A stretch of DNA of 64,000 nt from Hymenobacter sp. YC55 (GCF_029433095.1 NZ_JARNTX010000001.1:1922001-1986000), one strand, 5' to 3'; shown: positions 56,248 to 64,000, counted from the first letter of the stretch. Notes: generated from the sequence alone by a model not told the origin. A program made the numbers and translations.

Positions 56248-56559
56248 ATGATAAGGACTTATCACACCTGTGGCCGGTGCGCCAGCCAGCAGATTCGCAA
56301 AAATGGCAGCAGTGGTGGGCGGGCCAAGTATCAGTGTACGAGTTGCGGCCACCAAGGATATTTTCAGCCGGCTGCACCGGTTCGCGCTGCCCGCTATGCC
56401 CAAGTCGAGAAACTGTTAGTAGAACGTGTTTCTCAGCGAGGCATCGTACGCCTGACTGGCGTGTCGCGCATGACGGTAGCGAAGTTGGCAAAAAAAAGCG
56501 CAGAACAAGCCGCCGAGTCGGCCACTACCGGCACGGCCGCGGGTACTAGAACTGGATGA
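56248..56559 (+). CDS. IS1-family InsA-like DNA-binding protein
   Basis: The 103-aa frame has a zinc ribbon (HTCGRCASQQIRKNG and CTSCGH, four Cys) and a helix-turn-helix segment (QRGIVRLTGVSRMTVAKLA), as in InsA, which binds the element's ends. It reaches an eight-A run (56490-56497), after which the DDE frame is open in the other register. The tail after the run (SAEQAAESATTGTAAG) looks out of frame, so the natural product is probably a fusion with the next frame. Confidence 0.8.
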   Translation: MIRTYHTCGRCASQQIRKNGSSGGRAKYQCTSCGHQGYFQPAAPVRAARYAQVEKLLVERVSQRGIVRLTGVSRMTVAKLAKKSAEQAAESATTGTAAGTRTG

Positions 56560-56560
56560 G

Positions 56561-56956
56561 ATGTGGACGTTTGTGGGCCGCAAGCGCCGAAAAGTCTGGC
56601 TGTGGCTGGCTGTGGAGCGGCACACCCGGCGCATTGTGGCCTGGGTGCTAGGCACGCGGGGCACGGCTACAGCCCGGCGGCTGTGGCGGGCACTGCCGGC
56701 GGATTATCACACGGGCACGTGGTATTTCACGGATGAGTGGGAGGCGTATCGAGGCGTGCTTCCGCTCCACGCCCACCGGCCCAGTGCCAAAGGCAGCGGC
56801 CAGGCCAGCATCGTCGAGGCGGTGAACTGTTCGTTGCGCCAGCGCTGTGCCGTGCTCGTACGCAAGACCTGCTCGTTCAGTCGCTCACTGGCCATGCACC
56901 GCATCCGCTTGCAACTCTGCATCGACGACCACAATCGACGATTCACCCACAATTAG
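56561..56956 (+). CDS. IS1-family InsB-like DDE transposase
   Basis: The frame is open back to the A-run at 56490 and reads RPRVLELDEMWTFVGRK, so ATG 56561 is within the domain rather than its natural start. The DDE residues are visible: Asp in LELDEMWTF, Asp in WYFTDEWEAY and Glu in GQASIVEAVN, followed by LRQRCAVLVRKTCSFSRS as in IS1. It is the catalytic half of the transposase. One fewer A in the run would join it to InsA as a single 235-aa protein. Confidence 0.85.
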   Translation: MWTFVGRKRRKVWLWLAVERHTRRIVAWVLGTRGTATARRLWRALPADYHTGTWYFTDEWEAYRGVLPLHAHRPSAKGSGQASIVEAVNCSLRQRCAVLVRKTCSFSRSLAMHRIRLQLCIDDHNRRFTHN

Positions 56957-56965
56957 ACCAGCGCC

Positions 56966-56973
56966 AAAAAATT
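56966..56973. repeat. Right copy of 8-bp target-site duplication (AAAAAATT)
   Basis: Exact match to 56201-56208, directly outside the right end of the IS1-type element. Confidence 0.85.
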
Positions 56974-56983
56974 TTTCTTTCAT
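56966..56983 (-). pseudogene. Severed 5' end of the PIN-like gene
   Basis: On the minus strand ATG at 56983 reads MKEKFF and then meets the element. Removing the element and one duplication copy gives MKEKFFYLIQPSTEELAELW in a single open frame of 440 codons. The start is 13 bp from the icmF terminator hairpin, and the gene lies downstream of icmF on the same strand. Confidence 0.75.
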
Positions 56984-56995
56984 TGTCCTAAAGCA

Positions 56996-57032
56996 AAAAC
57001 GGGTGCTACCTTGCTGAGGTAGCACCCGTTTT
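56996..57032 (-). terminator. Terminator of icmF
   Basis: Perfect 15-nt arms (AAAACGGGTGCTACC and its complement) enclose a 7-nt loop; on the minus strand a T-run follows, 21 bp after the icmF stop. Confidence 0.8.
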
Positions 57033-57052
57033 CATTCAGCCAAAGCCGTCAT

Positions 57053-60000
57053 TTACATATTCCGGCGGTACTGCCCGCCGACTTCAAATAGCGCATTCGT
57101 AATCTGCCCGAGCGAGCAGAATTTTACGGTTTCCATCAGCTCCTCGAAGAGGTTGCCGTTGGCAATGGCGACTTGTTGCAACTGTTTTAGGCGCTGCTCG
57201 GCAGTGCCTTCGTTGCGGGCGTGCAGGCTCTGGAGCATCGCTATTTGATACTGCTTTTCCTCTTCCGTGGCGCGGATTACCTCGGCCGGGATGACCGTGG
57301 GCGAGCCTTTCGAGGAGAGGAAGGTGTTTACACCGATGATGGGGTACTCGCCCGTGTGCTTCAGCATCTCGTAGTGCATGCTTTCCTCCTGAATCTTGCC
57401 GCGCTGGTACATGGTTTCCATGGCTCCGAGCACGCCGCCGCGCTCCGTAATGCGGTCGAATTCAGCCAATACGGCTTCTTCTGCCAAGTCCGTTAGCTCC
57501 TCGATGATGAAAGAGCCTTGCAGCGGGTTTTCGTTTTTGGCCAAGCCTAGCTCTCGGTTGATAATGAGCTGAATGGCCATGGCCCGGCGCACCGATTCCT
57601 CGGTAGGCGTGGTAATGGCCTCGTCGTAGGCGTTGGTGTGCAAGGAGTTGCAGTTGTCGTAGATGGCGTAGAGGGCCTGCAACGTGGTGCGGATGTCGTT
57701 GAAGTCGATTTCCTGCGCGTGCAGGCTCCGGCCGCTTGTCTGGATGTGGTACTTCAACATCTGCGAGCGGGCATTAGCGCCGTACTTCAACTTCATAGCC
57801 TTGGCCCAGATGCGGCGCGCCACGCGGCCAATTACGGCGTATTCCGGGTCGATGCCGTTGGAGAAGAAGAATGACAGGTTGGGCGCGAAGTCGTTCACGT
57901 CCATGCCGCGGCTCACGTAGTACTCCACGAAGGTGAAGCCGTTGGAGAGCGTCAGGGCCAGTTGCGTAATGGGGTTGGCGCCCGCCTCGGCAATGTGGTA
58001 GCCCGAAATCGACACCGAGTAGAAGTTGCGGACCTTTTCCTTGATGAAGTATTCTTGCACGTCGCCCATGAGGCGCAAGGCAAACTCGGTGCTGAAGATG
58101 CAGGTGTTCTGCGCCTGGTCTTCCTTCAGAATGTCGGCCTGCACGGTGCCGCGGACCTGGCTGAGCGTGCGCGCCTTGATGGTAGCGTACACGTCGGCGG
58201 GCAGCACTTGGTCGCCAGTTACACCCAGCAGCATGAGGCCTAGGCCATCGTTGCCGGCGGGCAGCTCGCCCTGGTAGCGGGGCCGCTCCAAGCCTTTCTC
58301 CTGGTAGATCTGATTGATTTTGGCGTCAACTTCCGCTTCCAGGCCTTGCTCCTTAATATACAGCTCGCACTGCTGGTCGATGGCCGCGTTCATGAAGAAA
58401 GCCGCCAGCGTGGCCGCTGGCCCGTTGATGGTCATCGACACCGAAGTGCTCGGGTTGGCCAGGTTGAAGCCGGAGTAGAGCTTCTTGGCATCGTCGAGGC
58501 AGCAGATGCTCACGCCGGCGTTACCGATTTTGCCGTAAATGTCGGGCCGGTGGTCAGGGTCTTCGCCGTAGAGCGTCACCGAGTCGAAAGCCGTACTCAG
58601 GCGCTTGGCGGGCAGCCCGGCCGATACGTAGTGGAAGCGGCGGTTGGTGCGTTCGGGGCCGCCTTCGCCGGCAAACATGCGGGTCGGGTCTTCACCTTCG
58701 CGTTTGAAGGGAAACACACCGGCCGTGTAGGGGAACTCGCCGGGCACGTTTTCCTGAAGCTGCCAGCGCAGCAAGTCACCCCACGCGGTGTAGCGCGGCA
58801 AACTCACCTTCGGAATCTGCTGCTGCGAAAGGCTGGTGGTGTGCGTCTGGATGCGGATTTCCTTGTCGCGCACCTTGAATACGAACTCGGGGGCTTTGTA
58901 AGCGGCTACCTTTTGCGGCCAGGTCTCCAGAAGTTTCCAGTTCTGTCCGTCCAGCCGAAGCTTGACCTCTTCGAAGGTGCTCTCCAGGCCGGCCACGAGT
59001 GCTGCTGGTGCGACTCCGTGGCTGCCGTTCCCAGCGCCAGTGCTTCCAGATTGCTGCTGTCCGCTGAGGCTTTCAACGGCTCCGATGGCTTCTCGGATTC
59101 CGAAGAGTTGTTGGGCCACTGCCGATTGTTTATCAACCCACTGGTCATATTGATGGATGGTTTCAGTGATTTCGGAAAGATACCGCGTGCGGTGCGGCGG
59201 AATGATGTAAATCTTCTCGGAGTCCGTGTTGGAAGTTTCCAACTGCGACGCGAAGGGCACACCAGTTTTCTGTTCTACGGTGGAAAGCAGCGCCCGGTAC
59301 AGCCGGTTCATGCCGGGGTCGTTGAACTGCGAGGCGATGGTGCCGAACACCGGCATGCTGTCCAGCGGTTTGTCCCACAGGCCGTGGTTGCGCTGGTATT
59401 GCTTGCGCACGTCGCGCAGCGCATCCAGCGCCCCGCGCTTGTCGAATTTGTTGAGGGCAATAACGTCAGCAAAATCGAGCATGTCGATTTTTTCGAGCTG
59501 CGTGGCCGCGCCGTACTCAGGCGTCATCACGTAGAGGCTGGCGTCGGAGTGCTCGATAATTTCGGTGTCGGATTGGCCGATGCCGGAGGTTTCCAGAATA
59601 ATCAGGTCGAAGTCGGCGGCGCGCACCACGTCCACGGCGTCCTGCACGTACTTGCTCAGCGCGAGGTTGCTCTGGCGCGTAGCGAGGCTGCGCATGTACA
59701 CCCGCGGCGAGTTGATGGCGTTCATCCGGATACGGTCGCCGAGGAGGGCGCCGCCGGTTTTGCGCTTGCTCGGGTCCACAGATATAATAGCAATGGTCTT
59801 CTCGGGGAAGTCCAACAGAAAACGCCGCACCAGCTCATCTACCAACGACGACTTACCCGCGCCGCCCGTACCCGTGATGCCGAGGATAGGCGCTTTTTTG
59901 CTGTCGGTAGGAGTGGAGTTGATGCGCTGATCGGCCTCACCTTCCGATTTCTGAAACTCGGAAATCAGCTGGCCTTTCACCCGCTCAAATTCCTGCGGGA

Positions 60001-60532
60001 AGTTCTCAGCCGCCGAAATTAGGCGACCAATGCTGCGAGCGTCTTTCTCTTTCACGTGGCCGGCTTCGCCATTCAGGTTCTGCCCGGTTGGAAAGTCGGA
60101 GCGCTCCAGCAAGTCATTGATCATTCCCTGCAACCCCATAGCCCGGCCGTTGTCGGGGGAGTAGATGCGGGTGATGCCGTGCTGCTGCAATTCCTCGATT
60201 TCGGTGGGTAGAATCACGCCGCCGCCGCCGCCGAAGATCTTGATGTGACCCGCGCCGCGCTCCTGGAGCAGGTCGTACATGTACTTGAAGTACTCATTGT
60301 GGCCGCCTTGGTACGAGGTAATGGCAATGGCCTGCGCATCTTCCTGAATGGCACAGTCCACGATTTCCTGCACCGAGCGGTTGTGGCCAAGGTGAATAAC
60401 TTCGGCGCCGCTGCTCTGGATGATGCGGCGCATGATGTTGATGGCGGCGTCGTGCCCATCAAAGAGGGCCGCCGCCGTCACGATACGAACGTGGTTCTGA
60501 GGCTTATACGGAGCTACGGGAGCTACTTGCAT
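57053..60532 (-). CDS. icmF: Fused isobutyryl-CoA mutase IcmF (methylmalonyl-CoA mutase family)
   Basis: The 1159-aa product contains, in order, a B12-binding domain with [14 protein letters not shown] (DxHxxG form, about 20-35) and FGGGGGV, a MeaB-type G-protein chaperone with P-loop [12 protein letters not shown] (about 222-232), and the mutase large domain (about 560-1159). IcmF interconverts isobutyryl-CoA and n-butyryl-CoA, with related activity on longer acyl-CoAs, and the G domain protects the cobalamin. Start 60532 ([14 protein letters not shown]) is chosen because a TACCTTTG promoter box lies between it and the upstream ATG at 60634. It ends in its own terminator. Confidence 0.93.
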   Translation of the reverse strand: MQVAPVAPYKPQNHVRIVTAAALFDGHDAAINIMRRIIQSSGAEVIHLGHNRSVQEIVDCAIQEDAQAIAITSYQGGHNEYFKYMYDLLQERGAGHIKIFGGGGGVILPTEIEELQQHGITRIYSPDNGRAMGLQGMINDLLERSDFPTGQNLNGEAGHVKEKDARSIGRLISAAENFPQEFERVKGQLISEFQKSEGEADQRINSTPTDSKKAPILGITGTGGAGKSSLVDELVRRFLLDFPEKTIAIISVDPSKRKTGGALLGDRIRMNAINSPRVYMRSLATRQSNLALSKYVQDAVDVVRAADFDLIILETSGIGQSDTEIIEHSDASLYVMTPEYGAATQLEKIDMLDFADVIALNKFDKRGALDALRDVRKQYQRNHGLWDKPLDSMPVFGTIASQFNDPGMNRLYRALLSTVEQKTGVPFASQLETSNTDSEKIYIIPPHRTRYLSEITETIHQYDQWVDKQSAVAQQLFGIREAIGAVESLSGQQQSGSTGAGNGSHGVAPAALVAGLESTFEEVKLRLDGQNWKLLETWPQKVAAYKAPEFVFKVRDKEIRIQTHTTSLSQQQIPKVSLPRYTAWGDLLRWQLQENVPGEFPYTAGVFPFKREGEDPTRMFAGEGGPERTNRRFHYVSAGLPAKRLSTAFDSVTLYGEDPDHRPDIYGKIGNAGVSICCLDDAKKLYSGFNLANPSTSVSMTINGPAATLAAFFMNAAIDQQCELYIKEQGLEAEVDAKINQIYQEKGLERPRYQGELPAGNDGLGLMLLGVTGDQVLPADVYATIKARTLSQVRGTVQADILKEDQAQNTCIFSTEFALRLMGDVQEYFIKEKVRNFYSVSISGYHIAEAGANPITQLALTLSNGFTFVEYYVSRGMDVNDFAPNLSFFFSNGIDPEYAVIGRVARRIWAKAMKLKYGANARSQMLKYHIQTSGRSLHAQEIDFNDIRTTLQALYAIYDNCNSLHTNAYDEAITTPTEESVRRAMAIQLIINRELGLAKNENPLQGSFIIEELTDLAEEAVLAEFDRITERGGVLGAMETMYQRGKIQEESMHYEMLKHTGEYPIIGVNTFLSSKGSPTVIPAEVIRATEEEKQYQIAMLQSLHARNEGTAEQRLKQLQQVAIANGNLFEELMETVKFCSLGQITNALFEVGGQYRRNM

Positions 60533-60564
60533 CGCAGGTGGGAATTGGGTGGAATTTGGGGCAG

Positions 60565-60572
60565 CAAAGGTA
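60565..60572 (-). promoter_or_regulatory. Bacteroidota -7 box (TACCTTTG) of icmF
   Basis: A perfect TAnnTTTG on the minus strand 33 bp above ATG 60532. It would place the transcript start near 60558, which excludes ATG 60634 as the main start. Confidence 0.65.
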
Positions 60573-60648
60573 CGAAAAAAGCCCCGGCGAGGGGATTTGC
60601 GTAAGTTAACCGGACCAACTGCCGGATCATCCATTCCCTTAGCGCTCT

Positions 60649-61107
60649 ATGAAGCAACGCCTTGTCAAGTTCAATGAGATTGAGCAGATCATACAACTTA
60701 TACAGGGTCAGCTTGCATGGCGAAGCCGAGCGGGAAGTGGTACAGGCTCAATTTTTACCCTGCAATTTGGGTCAGCATTATCCACCAACGAAACTCAGGG
60801 GAAATTTTCCTTGATGGTATACTGTGCTTGGCGGATTGTTGAACGAGATGCTATCATTTGCACAGGGCATAATGATGCTGATTCCGTTTTAGCACCCGCA
60901 CTAAAAGCATTAGAAGATACTCAGGTTACTAAAGTTACACTTTCCGAATGGGGTGATTTAGCTATCTACTTCGACACAGGTCGTGCCCTACAAATCTGGA
61001 ACGATGCGCCGTTCTTGGATTCCGAAAGCTGGTCGATTAATTATCAAGGAACTGCTTACTATTGGGTAGAAGCGGGCAATAGATTTATGTATGAGCTAAT
61101 TGACTAA
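60649..61107 (+). CDS. Hypothetical protein, possibly immunity-like (DUF6188-like)
   Basis: The 152-aa product has no signal or membrane segment. It is beta-rich, with AWRIVERDAIICTGHNDAD and LSEWGDLAIYFDTGRALQIW, which resembles small immunity-like proteins such as DUF6188, but I cannot confirm the family. Its GC content is lower than its neighbours'. No toxin gene is nearby. It is divergent from icmF with a 116-bp gap and lies in a patch that also holds a broken Uma2 gene and an IS1-type element. Confidence 0.6.
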   Translation: MKQRLVKFNEIEQIIQLIQGQLAWRSRAGSGTGSIFTLQFGSALSTNETQGKFSLMVYCAWRIVERDAIICTGHNDADSVLAPALKALEDTQVTKVTLSEWGDLAIYFDTGRALQIWNDAPFLDSESWSINYQGTAYYWVEAGNRFMYELID

Positions 61108-61158
61108 TAATTCGCGTCAAGATAGTCTTAACGAATTACCTGTAGGCATATAAATGTT

Positions 61159-61283
61159 TTACCGCAGCTCCGCCAGCCGCAGCCGGAACTCCCGGCAGCA
61201 CGTCCTCGCCAGATAGCTCGTTGTCGAAGCTCTGCACCACTTCTGGTTCCGGCTGGCCGGGGTGGTAGATGTAGACGTTTTAT
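61159..61283 (-). pseudogene. Remnant of a Uma2 family endonuclease (C-terminal end)
   Basis: The minus strand reads NVYIYHPGQPEPEVVQSFDN, then ELSGEDVLPG; one extra G then shifts to FRLRLAELR and a stop. The intact reading is the usual Uma2 (DUF820) ending. The start is missing and no in-frame start or earlier domain is present, so it is a fragment with a 1-nt insertion. Confidence 0.6.
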
Positions 61284-61373
61284 GTTTCAGGCGCAATGGG
61301 CCATGCCAGTTGCTCGCCCAAGAGGAATTAGCTATCCGGAGGATACGCAAAAAGGGTGCGGCCGACGAGTGAG

Positions 61374-62261
61374 CTACTCCGTCATAACGGTGAAGTACAG
61401 GCTCGGCTGCATGTCGTGGATAGTCCAGGCGGCTTGGCTGTTCTCGCGCTCTACCATGACTTGCCGCGACTGGCGCGTTACAGGAATCGAGAAGTATTTA
61501 TCTTCCGGGTCGGTCTTTTCACTCTGCAGCCACTGAATGGTAGCCATCACCGGCTGCGCATCCAGCAGCACCTCATAAGGCCGCAGATCTGCCGTAATCC
61601 AGCCTTGTTGCTGTTTATTGCAAACCACTTGAATGTCCTGCGACAGCAGCGTCCGGCCCGGCCGACCCTGCTCTACGGTATAGAGGTTCAACCGGAAGCG
61701 GAGCAGTTCGTAATTGTTGGCCGATAAGAAGATGTGAAATTCTTCTAAGTAGGTGCGTCGAACAGGCTTGAGAAGCGCCCCAAATTCCCAGCCCCATTCC
61801 GTATCCACTGTTCTCTTACCGCTAGAGCCTCCCATCCAGAAAATGTCGCCCTTGGCTTTGGTGTTGCCTAGCAGCGCCGGGTGCATGCGACGGTGCTCTA
61901 CCTTTATTTCACTCAGGAGATGCTCCTGCGGGGCAAGTTGGAAAACGCGTTTTCCGGCGGCTAGTGCGGCGGGCACTACCACCGCAGACGAAAAACCCAC
62001 GCACGAAACAATCAGTGTATCATTCAGGCTAGGAGGGAGGCGCAGCAAGTAGTGCCCTTGTTCATCGGCTACGGTGCCAAGACCTCGACCCGGAACACCC
62101 AGGGTAGCAAACGGCACAGGTTCTCCGGTGCGAGAGTTAAGTACTTGTCCTTCAACTATTTTTGTTTGCGCGTGCGCCAGATGAGCTCCAGTGCTGAGCA
62201 GAAGAGCAATCAGCAACCGGCTACTGGACGTAAAGCGGGAGAAAAAATGCAGGTAGTCCAA
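61374..62261 (-). CDS. Exported protein with carboxypeptidase-regulatory-like domain
   Basis: The 295-aa product has a signal peptide (LLIALLLSTGAHLAHA, then Q). A carboxypeptidase regulatory-like beta domain (about 33-110) carries VEGQVLNSRTGEPVPFATLGV and YLLRLPPSLNDTLIVSCVGF. The C-terminal 170 residues are beta-rich and not assigned. No ATG is available before the signal, so TTG 62261 is the start. Such domains occur at the head of TonB-dependent receptors, but here no receptor barrel follows; an independent periplasmic or surface role is likely. Confidence 0.78.
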   Translation of the reverse strand: MDYLHFFSRFTSSSRLLIALLLSTGAHLAHAQTKIVEGQVLNSRTGEPVPFATLGVPGRGLGTVADEQGHYLLRLPPSLNDTLIVSCVGFSSAVVVPAALAAGKRVFQLAPQEHLLSEIKVEHRRMHPALLGNTKAKGDIFWMGGSSGKRTVDTEWGWEFGALLKPVRRTYLEEFHIFLSANNYELLRFRLNLYTVEQGRPGRTLLSQDIQVVCNKQQQGWITADLRPYEVLLDAQPVMATIQWLQSEKTDPEDKYFSIPVTRQSRQVMVERENSQAAWTIHDMQPSLYFTVMTE

Positions 62262-62376
62262 CGGTAAATAATTATATTAATATAAGCGCCGATTTGTAAA
62301 AAAATGTATAACAGCTTGGAAAGGTATAAAAATTAGTAAGAAGTTGTAGCAGGAAATGCGGTTGCATAAAGCAAAA

Positions 62377-62398
62377 ACGCCGGACCTAAGCCCGGCGT
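62377..62398 (-). terminator. Intrinsic terminator of the 117-aa gene
   Basis: On the minus strand ACGCCGG pairs with its complement around an 8-nt loop and is followed by T5, 11 bp after the stop. Confidence 0.8.
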
Positions 62399-62408
62399 GA
62401 AAGCAGTG

Positions 62409-62762
62409 TTAGGAAGCAGCTTGTTTTTCTAGCTGCTGCAACAACTCATCTGCCGCCTTTTCTATAGCTGTGTAGCCTTGCTGAGCCGCACGTTCCTTGG
62501 CGGCAATTAAACCGTCGCGGTGGACGGTCTGGAAGTCGCCGTAGGGGAAGTGGTAGCGGCCTTTGGTGTCTTCGCCCTTGCTCATGTCCAGGCCTAAGTG
62601 CCACTGTCCGTATTCGGCAATTTCGTGCTGATCTAAATAATCGTTTTCGGCCTTGGTGTTGGGGTTGTGCTCTCCCCAGTGGCCTTCGTCGTTTTTTAGC
62701 TTGCCTTCCTCGATAAGCCGTTGGGCAAATTTCACAGCAGCTGGATTCAGTTCGATACTCAT
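62409..62762 (-). CDS. Conserved small protein of unknown function
   Basis: The 117-aa product (MSIELNPAAVKFAQRLIEEGKL) is of a small family found in many bacteria. It contains WGEHNPNTKAEND, YGQWHLGLD and GRYHFPYGDFQTVHRDGLIAA. It has a charged, helical C-terminus and no signal peptide, so it is cytoplasmic. No function is known to me. It ends in its own terminator and stands alone. Confidence 0.8.
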   Translation of the reverse strand: MSIELNPAAVKFAQRLIEEGKLKNDEGHWGEHNPNTKAENDYLDQHEIAEYGQWHLGLDMSKGEDTKGRYHFPYGDFQTVHRDGLIAAKERAAQQGYTAIEKAADELLQQLEKQAAS

Positions 62763-62955
62763 AAGTGTGGGAGGTTAGGTACGTACGCAATAGGCCCCTT
62801 GGCCCGGCAATATGTACGCGTCGCTACTTGAGTAGTTAATGTTCAGCTTCCTGAATGCCTAGCAGAGTATTGGGGCAAAACGGCAGCTTTTGCTGCGTGT
62901 AATCTACCTCAGTGCGTAGTCTAAAGCCACGGAACTCTCTGGTATGCCTACGAGA

Positions 62956-63001
62956 AAAGCCAGTTCAACCCTGTGCTTACGCTAAGGGTTGAACTGGCTT
63001 T
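62956..63001 (-). terminator. Hairpin with 17-bp perfect arms, terminator of the GlcG-like gene
   Basis: Arms at 62956-62972 and 62985-63001 are exact complements around a 12-nt loop, 44 bp past the GlcG-like stop codon. Confidence 0.75.
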
Positions 63002-63044
63002 AAAACAACTGCCCTAAAACCGCTCTAGTAATGCGGCGAAACGT

Positions 63045-63452
63045 CTATTGTCCTTCCAGTACGCGTACACCTGCTTCGGCTACGGCGTGGTCGTCTTCTA
63101 CGGTGCTGCCCGATACACCAATAGCGCCAAAAATTTCGCCTTCACTGTTCTTAATAGGAATACCACCAGGGAAGGTGATGAGGCCTCCATTGGAATGCTC
63201 GATGTTGTAGAGGGAACCACCTGGCTGCGAAAGAGCACCAATAGCACCGGTAGGCATGTCGAAGAACCGGGCCGTTTTAGCTTTCTTGATAGATATGTCG
63301 AGCGAACCTAGCCAGGCATCATCCATGCGAATGAAAGCCACAAGGTTAGCGCCGGAGTCGACCACGGCAATATTCATCTTGACGCCCATTTCGATGGCCT
63401 TTTCGTGTGCGGCCTGTACAGCGGTCTGTGCTTGTTTGAGAGTGATGCCCAT
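63045..63452 (-). CDS. GlcG/HbpS family heme-binding protein
   Basis: The 135-aa product is a GlcG/HbpS (DUF336) domain from end to end: [59 protein letters not shown]. Members bind heme or take part in glycolate and diol metabolism in the cytoplasm or outside; no signal peptide is seen here. The role is not fixed by context. It is divergent from lepA across 387 bp that hold a broken SDR fragment. Confidence 0.88.
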   Translation of the reverse strand: MGITLKQAQTAVQAAHEKAIEMGVKMNIAVVDSGANLVAFIRMDDAWLGSLDISIKKAKTARFFDMPTGAIGALSQPGGSLYNIEHSNGGLITFPGGIPIKNSEGEIFGAIGVSGSTVEDDHAVAEAGVRVLEGQ

Positions 63453-63521
63453 GATGGTTGTGGAGTTAGTGGGAGAAAATTACCTCGTCAACAACGGTAT
63501 TTCGTCAAGCTTGTTTAAGGC

Positions 63522-63564
63522 AGCACCTCAGGAAAGAAGTATACAGTCTCCTTTCTGAGGTGCT
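63522..63564. repeat. Inverted repeat between divergent genes
   Basis: Arms AGCACCTCAGGAAAG and CTTTCTGAGGTGCT pair with one bulge around a 14-nt loop. It lies 70 bp above the GlcG-like start and follows no gene end, so it may be a remnant terminator or a regulatory site. Confidence 0.45.
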
Positions 63565-63649
63565 ACAGTGGAGCTTAGAACAGTGCTTAACTTAATACCC
63601 AGGGTTATTAGCCGTAGCGCGAAGCCTGCGCCTCACGTAAAGGGGCACA

Positions 63650-63695
63650 GCCAAAGCGGTGCCGCAACACCAGCATCGTTTACCAATACGTCAAG
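63650..63695 (-). pseudogene. Short remnant of an SDR oxidoreductase gene
   Basis: The minus strand reads LDVLVNDAGVAAPLW, which matches the NNAG active-site strand of short-chain dehydrogenases. A stop follows soon and no cofactor-binding Gly motif or catalytic Tyr was seen around it, so only a fragment remains. Confidence 0.4.
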
Positions 63696-63809
63696 CGTGG
63701 GCTGCATGCTCCGGTTGCTGAGCTGTGCACTCACTTAATAATAGGTGTCGAAACCAGAATAGAATAGAGCAACGGTACGGCCTAGCTAGCATTTCCAGCC
63801 CGCTTTGCG

Positions 63810-63817
63810 TACCTTCG
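63810..63817 (+). promoter_or_regulatory. Probable -7 box of lepA (TACCTTCG)
   Basis: One mismatch to TAnnTTTG, 23 bp ahead of the GTG start of lepA. Confidence 0.45.
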
Positions 63818-63839
63818 CAGTTGGAAAAAACTGCCTCTA

Positions 63840-64000
63840 GTGAAGAACATCCGCAATTTCTGCATCATTGCTCATATCGACCACGGCAAAAGCACGCTGG
63901 CCGACCGTCTGTTGGAGTTTACCAGTACTGTGGCCAAGCGTGATATGCAGGCCCAGCTGCTCGACAACATGGACCTGGAGCGGGAGCGGGGCATTACCAT
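63840..64000 (+). CDS. lepA: Partial elongation factor 4 (LepA), 5' end
   Basis: A GTG at 63840 opens a frame that runs off the window: [20 protein letters not shown], then ADRLLEFT, with the G1 box AHIDHGKS of translational GTPases and the G2-region ERERGIT at the end. LepA back-translocates or remodels stalled ribosomes. The 53 visible codons match the family's start without a gap. The frame was easy to miss because the start is GTG and the gene is cut by the window edge. Confidence 0.93.
   Translation, partial: MKNIRNFCIIAHIDHGKSTLADRLLEFTSTVAKRDMQAQLLDNMDLERERGIT

Larger units (their letters stand above)
56209..56965 (+). mobile_element. IS1-family insertion sequence (757 bp)
   Basis: The ends are imperfect inverted repeats: both read GGCG-TGGTCTAAT from outside inwards, with about 18 of 23 positions matching. 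They are flanked by perfect 8-bp target duplications. The interior has two overlapping reading frames, an InsA-like zinc-ribbon/HTH part (56248-56559) and an InsB-like DDE part (56561-56956), the layout and size of IS1. It is inserted within codon 6 of the PIN-like gene. It is the only such element in the window. Confidence 0.9.

Noticed and set aside
58346..60022. 558-codon frame on the plus strand
   Set aside because: It is the reverse complement of icmF, a well-supported protein, and has no recognisable domain.
61283..61373. N-terminal extension of the Uma2 remnant
   Set aside because: The sequence upstream has stops in the Uma2 frame and no match to the rest of the family, so the remnant is limited to the C-terminal part.

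Overview
The window looks like chromosomal DNA of a Bacteroidota bacterium, most likely Hymenobacteraceae (Hymenobacter-like). This rests on the high-GC coding regions with AT-rich gaps, many exported lipoproteins, proteins with both type A and type B (gliding-motility CHU_C) type IX secretion sorting domains, starts without Shine-Dalgarno sequences, and several upstream elements matching the Bacteroidota -7 promoter consensus TAnnTTTG. The fused mutase IcmF and many Bacteroidota-type DUF proteins fit this. Most genes are ordinary single genes or short operons. I found no tRNA, rRNA, CRISPR array or prophage.

Layout. 0-1.1 kb: end of an osmoprotectant-type ABC transporter operon (ATPase and first codons of the permease). 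1.4-12.6 kb: exported proteins (DUF1028, histidine phosphatase, M28 peptidase, OmpA lipoprotein, subtilase plus outer-membrane protein, M23 endopeptidase) and a membrane-anchored XRE regulator. 12.7-18.5 kb: retropepsin-like protein, HMG-CoA lyase with a LutA-like Fe-S protein, a cupin/JmjC-like protein, dapA and a polysaccharide deacetylase. 18.5-24.5 kb: a probable exopolysaccharide locus with a GT2 synthase fused to a GH26-like domain, a TIM-barrel glycosidase lipoprotein and a parallel beta-helix protein. 24.6-30.7 kb: rhodanese, ligA, DUF4920, a frameshifted unknown gene and an orphan cytochrome oxidase subunit III. 30.8-42.4 kb: type IX-sorted proteins, M1 and M61 peptidases, a DUF2147 pair, NlpC/P60 and a second subtilase. 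42.6-54.6 kb: kup, an FKBP isomerase, a newly recognised 45-aa gene, a deacetylase, OmpA, aldo/keto reductase, PAS histidine kinase, an orphan class B PBP and DinB. 54.9-61.4 kb: a small accessory patch around the core gene icmF, holding an AT-rich PIN-like gene split by an IS1-family element, an unknown protein and a Uma2 remnant. 61.4-64 kb: a carboxypeptidase-regulatory-like protein, a small conserved protein, a GlcG/HbpS-like protein and the start of lepA.

The most informative observations are as follows. A 757-bp IS1-type element sits between perfect 8-bp target duplications and separates the start codon of a PIN-domain gene from its body; removing it restores a 440-codon frame. A 45-aa membrane peptide gene has its own promoter and terminator. 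The GT2 synthase carries an apparently inactive GH26-like tail. Two genes or remnants are broken by a single extra base. Many convergent gene ends carry unusually long, near-perfect hairpins.
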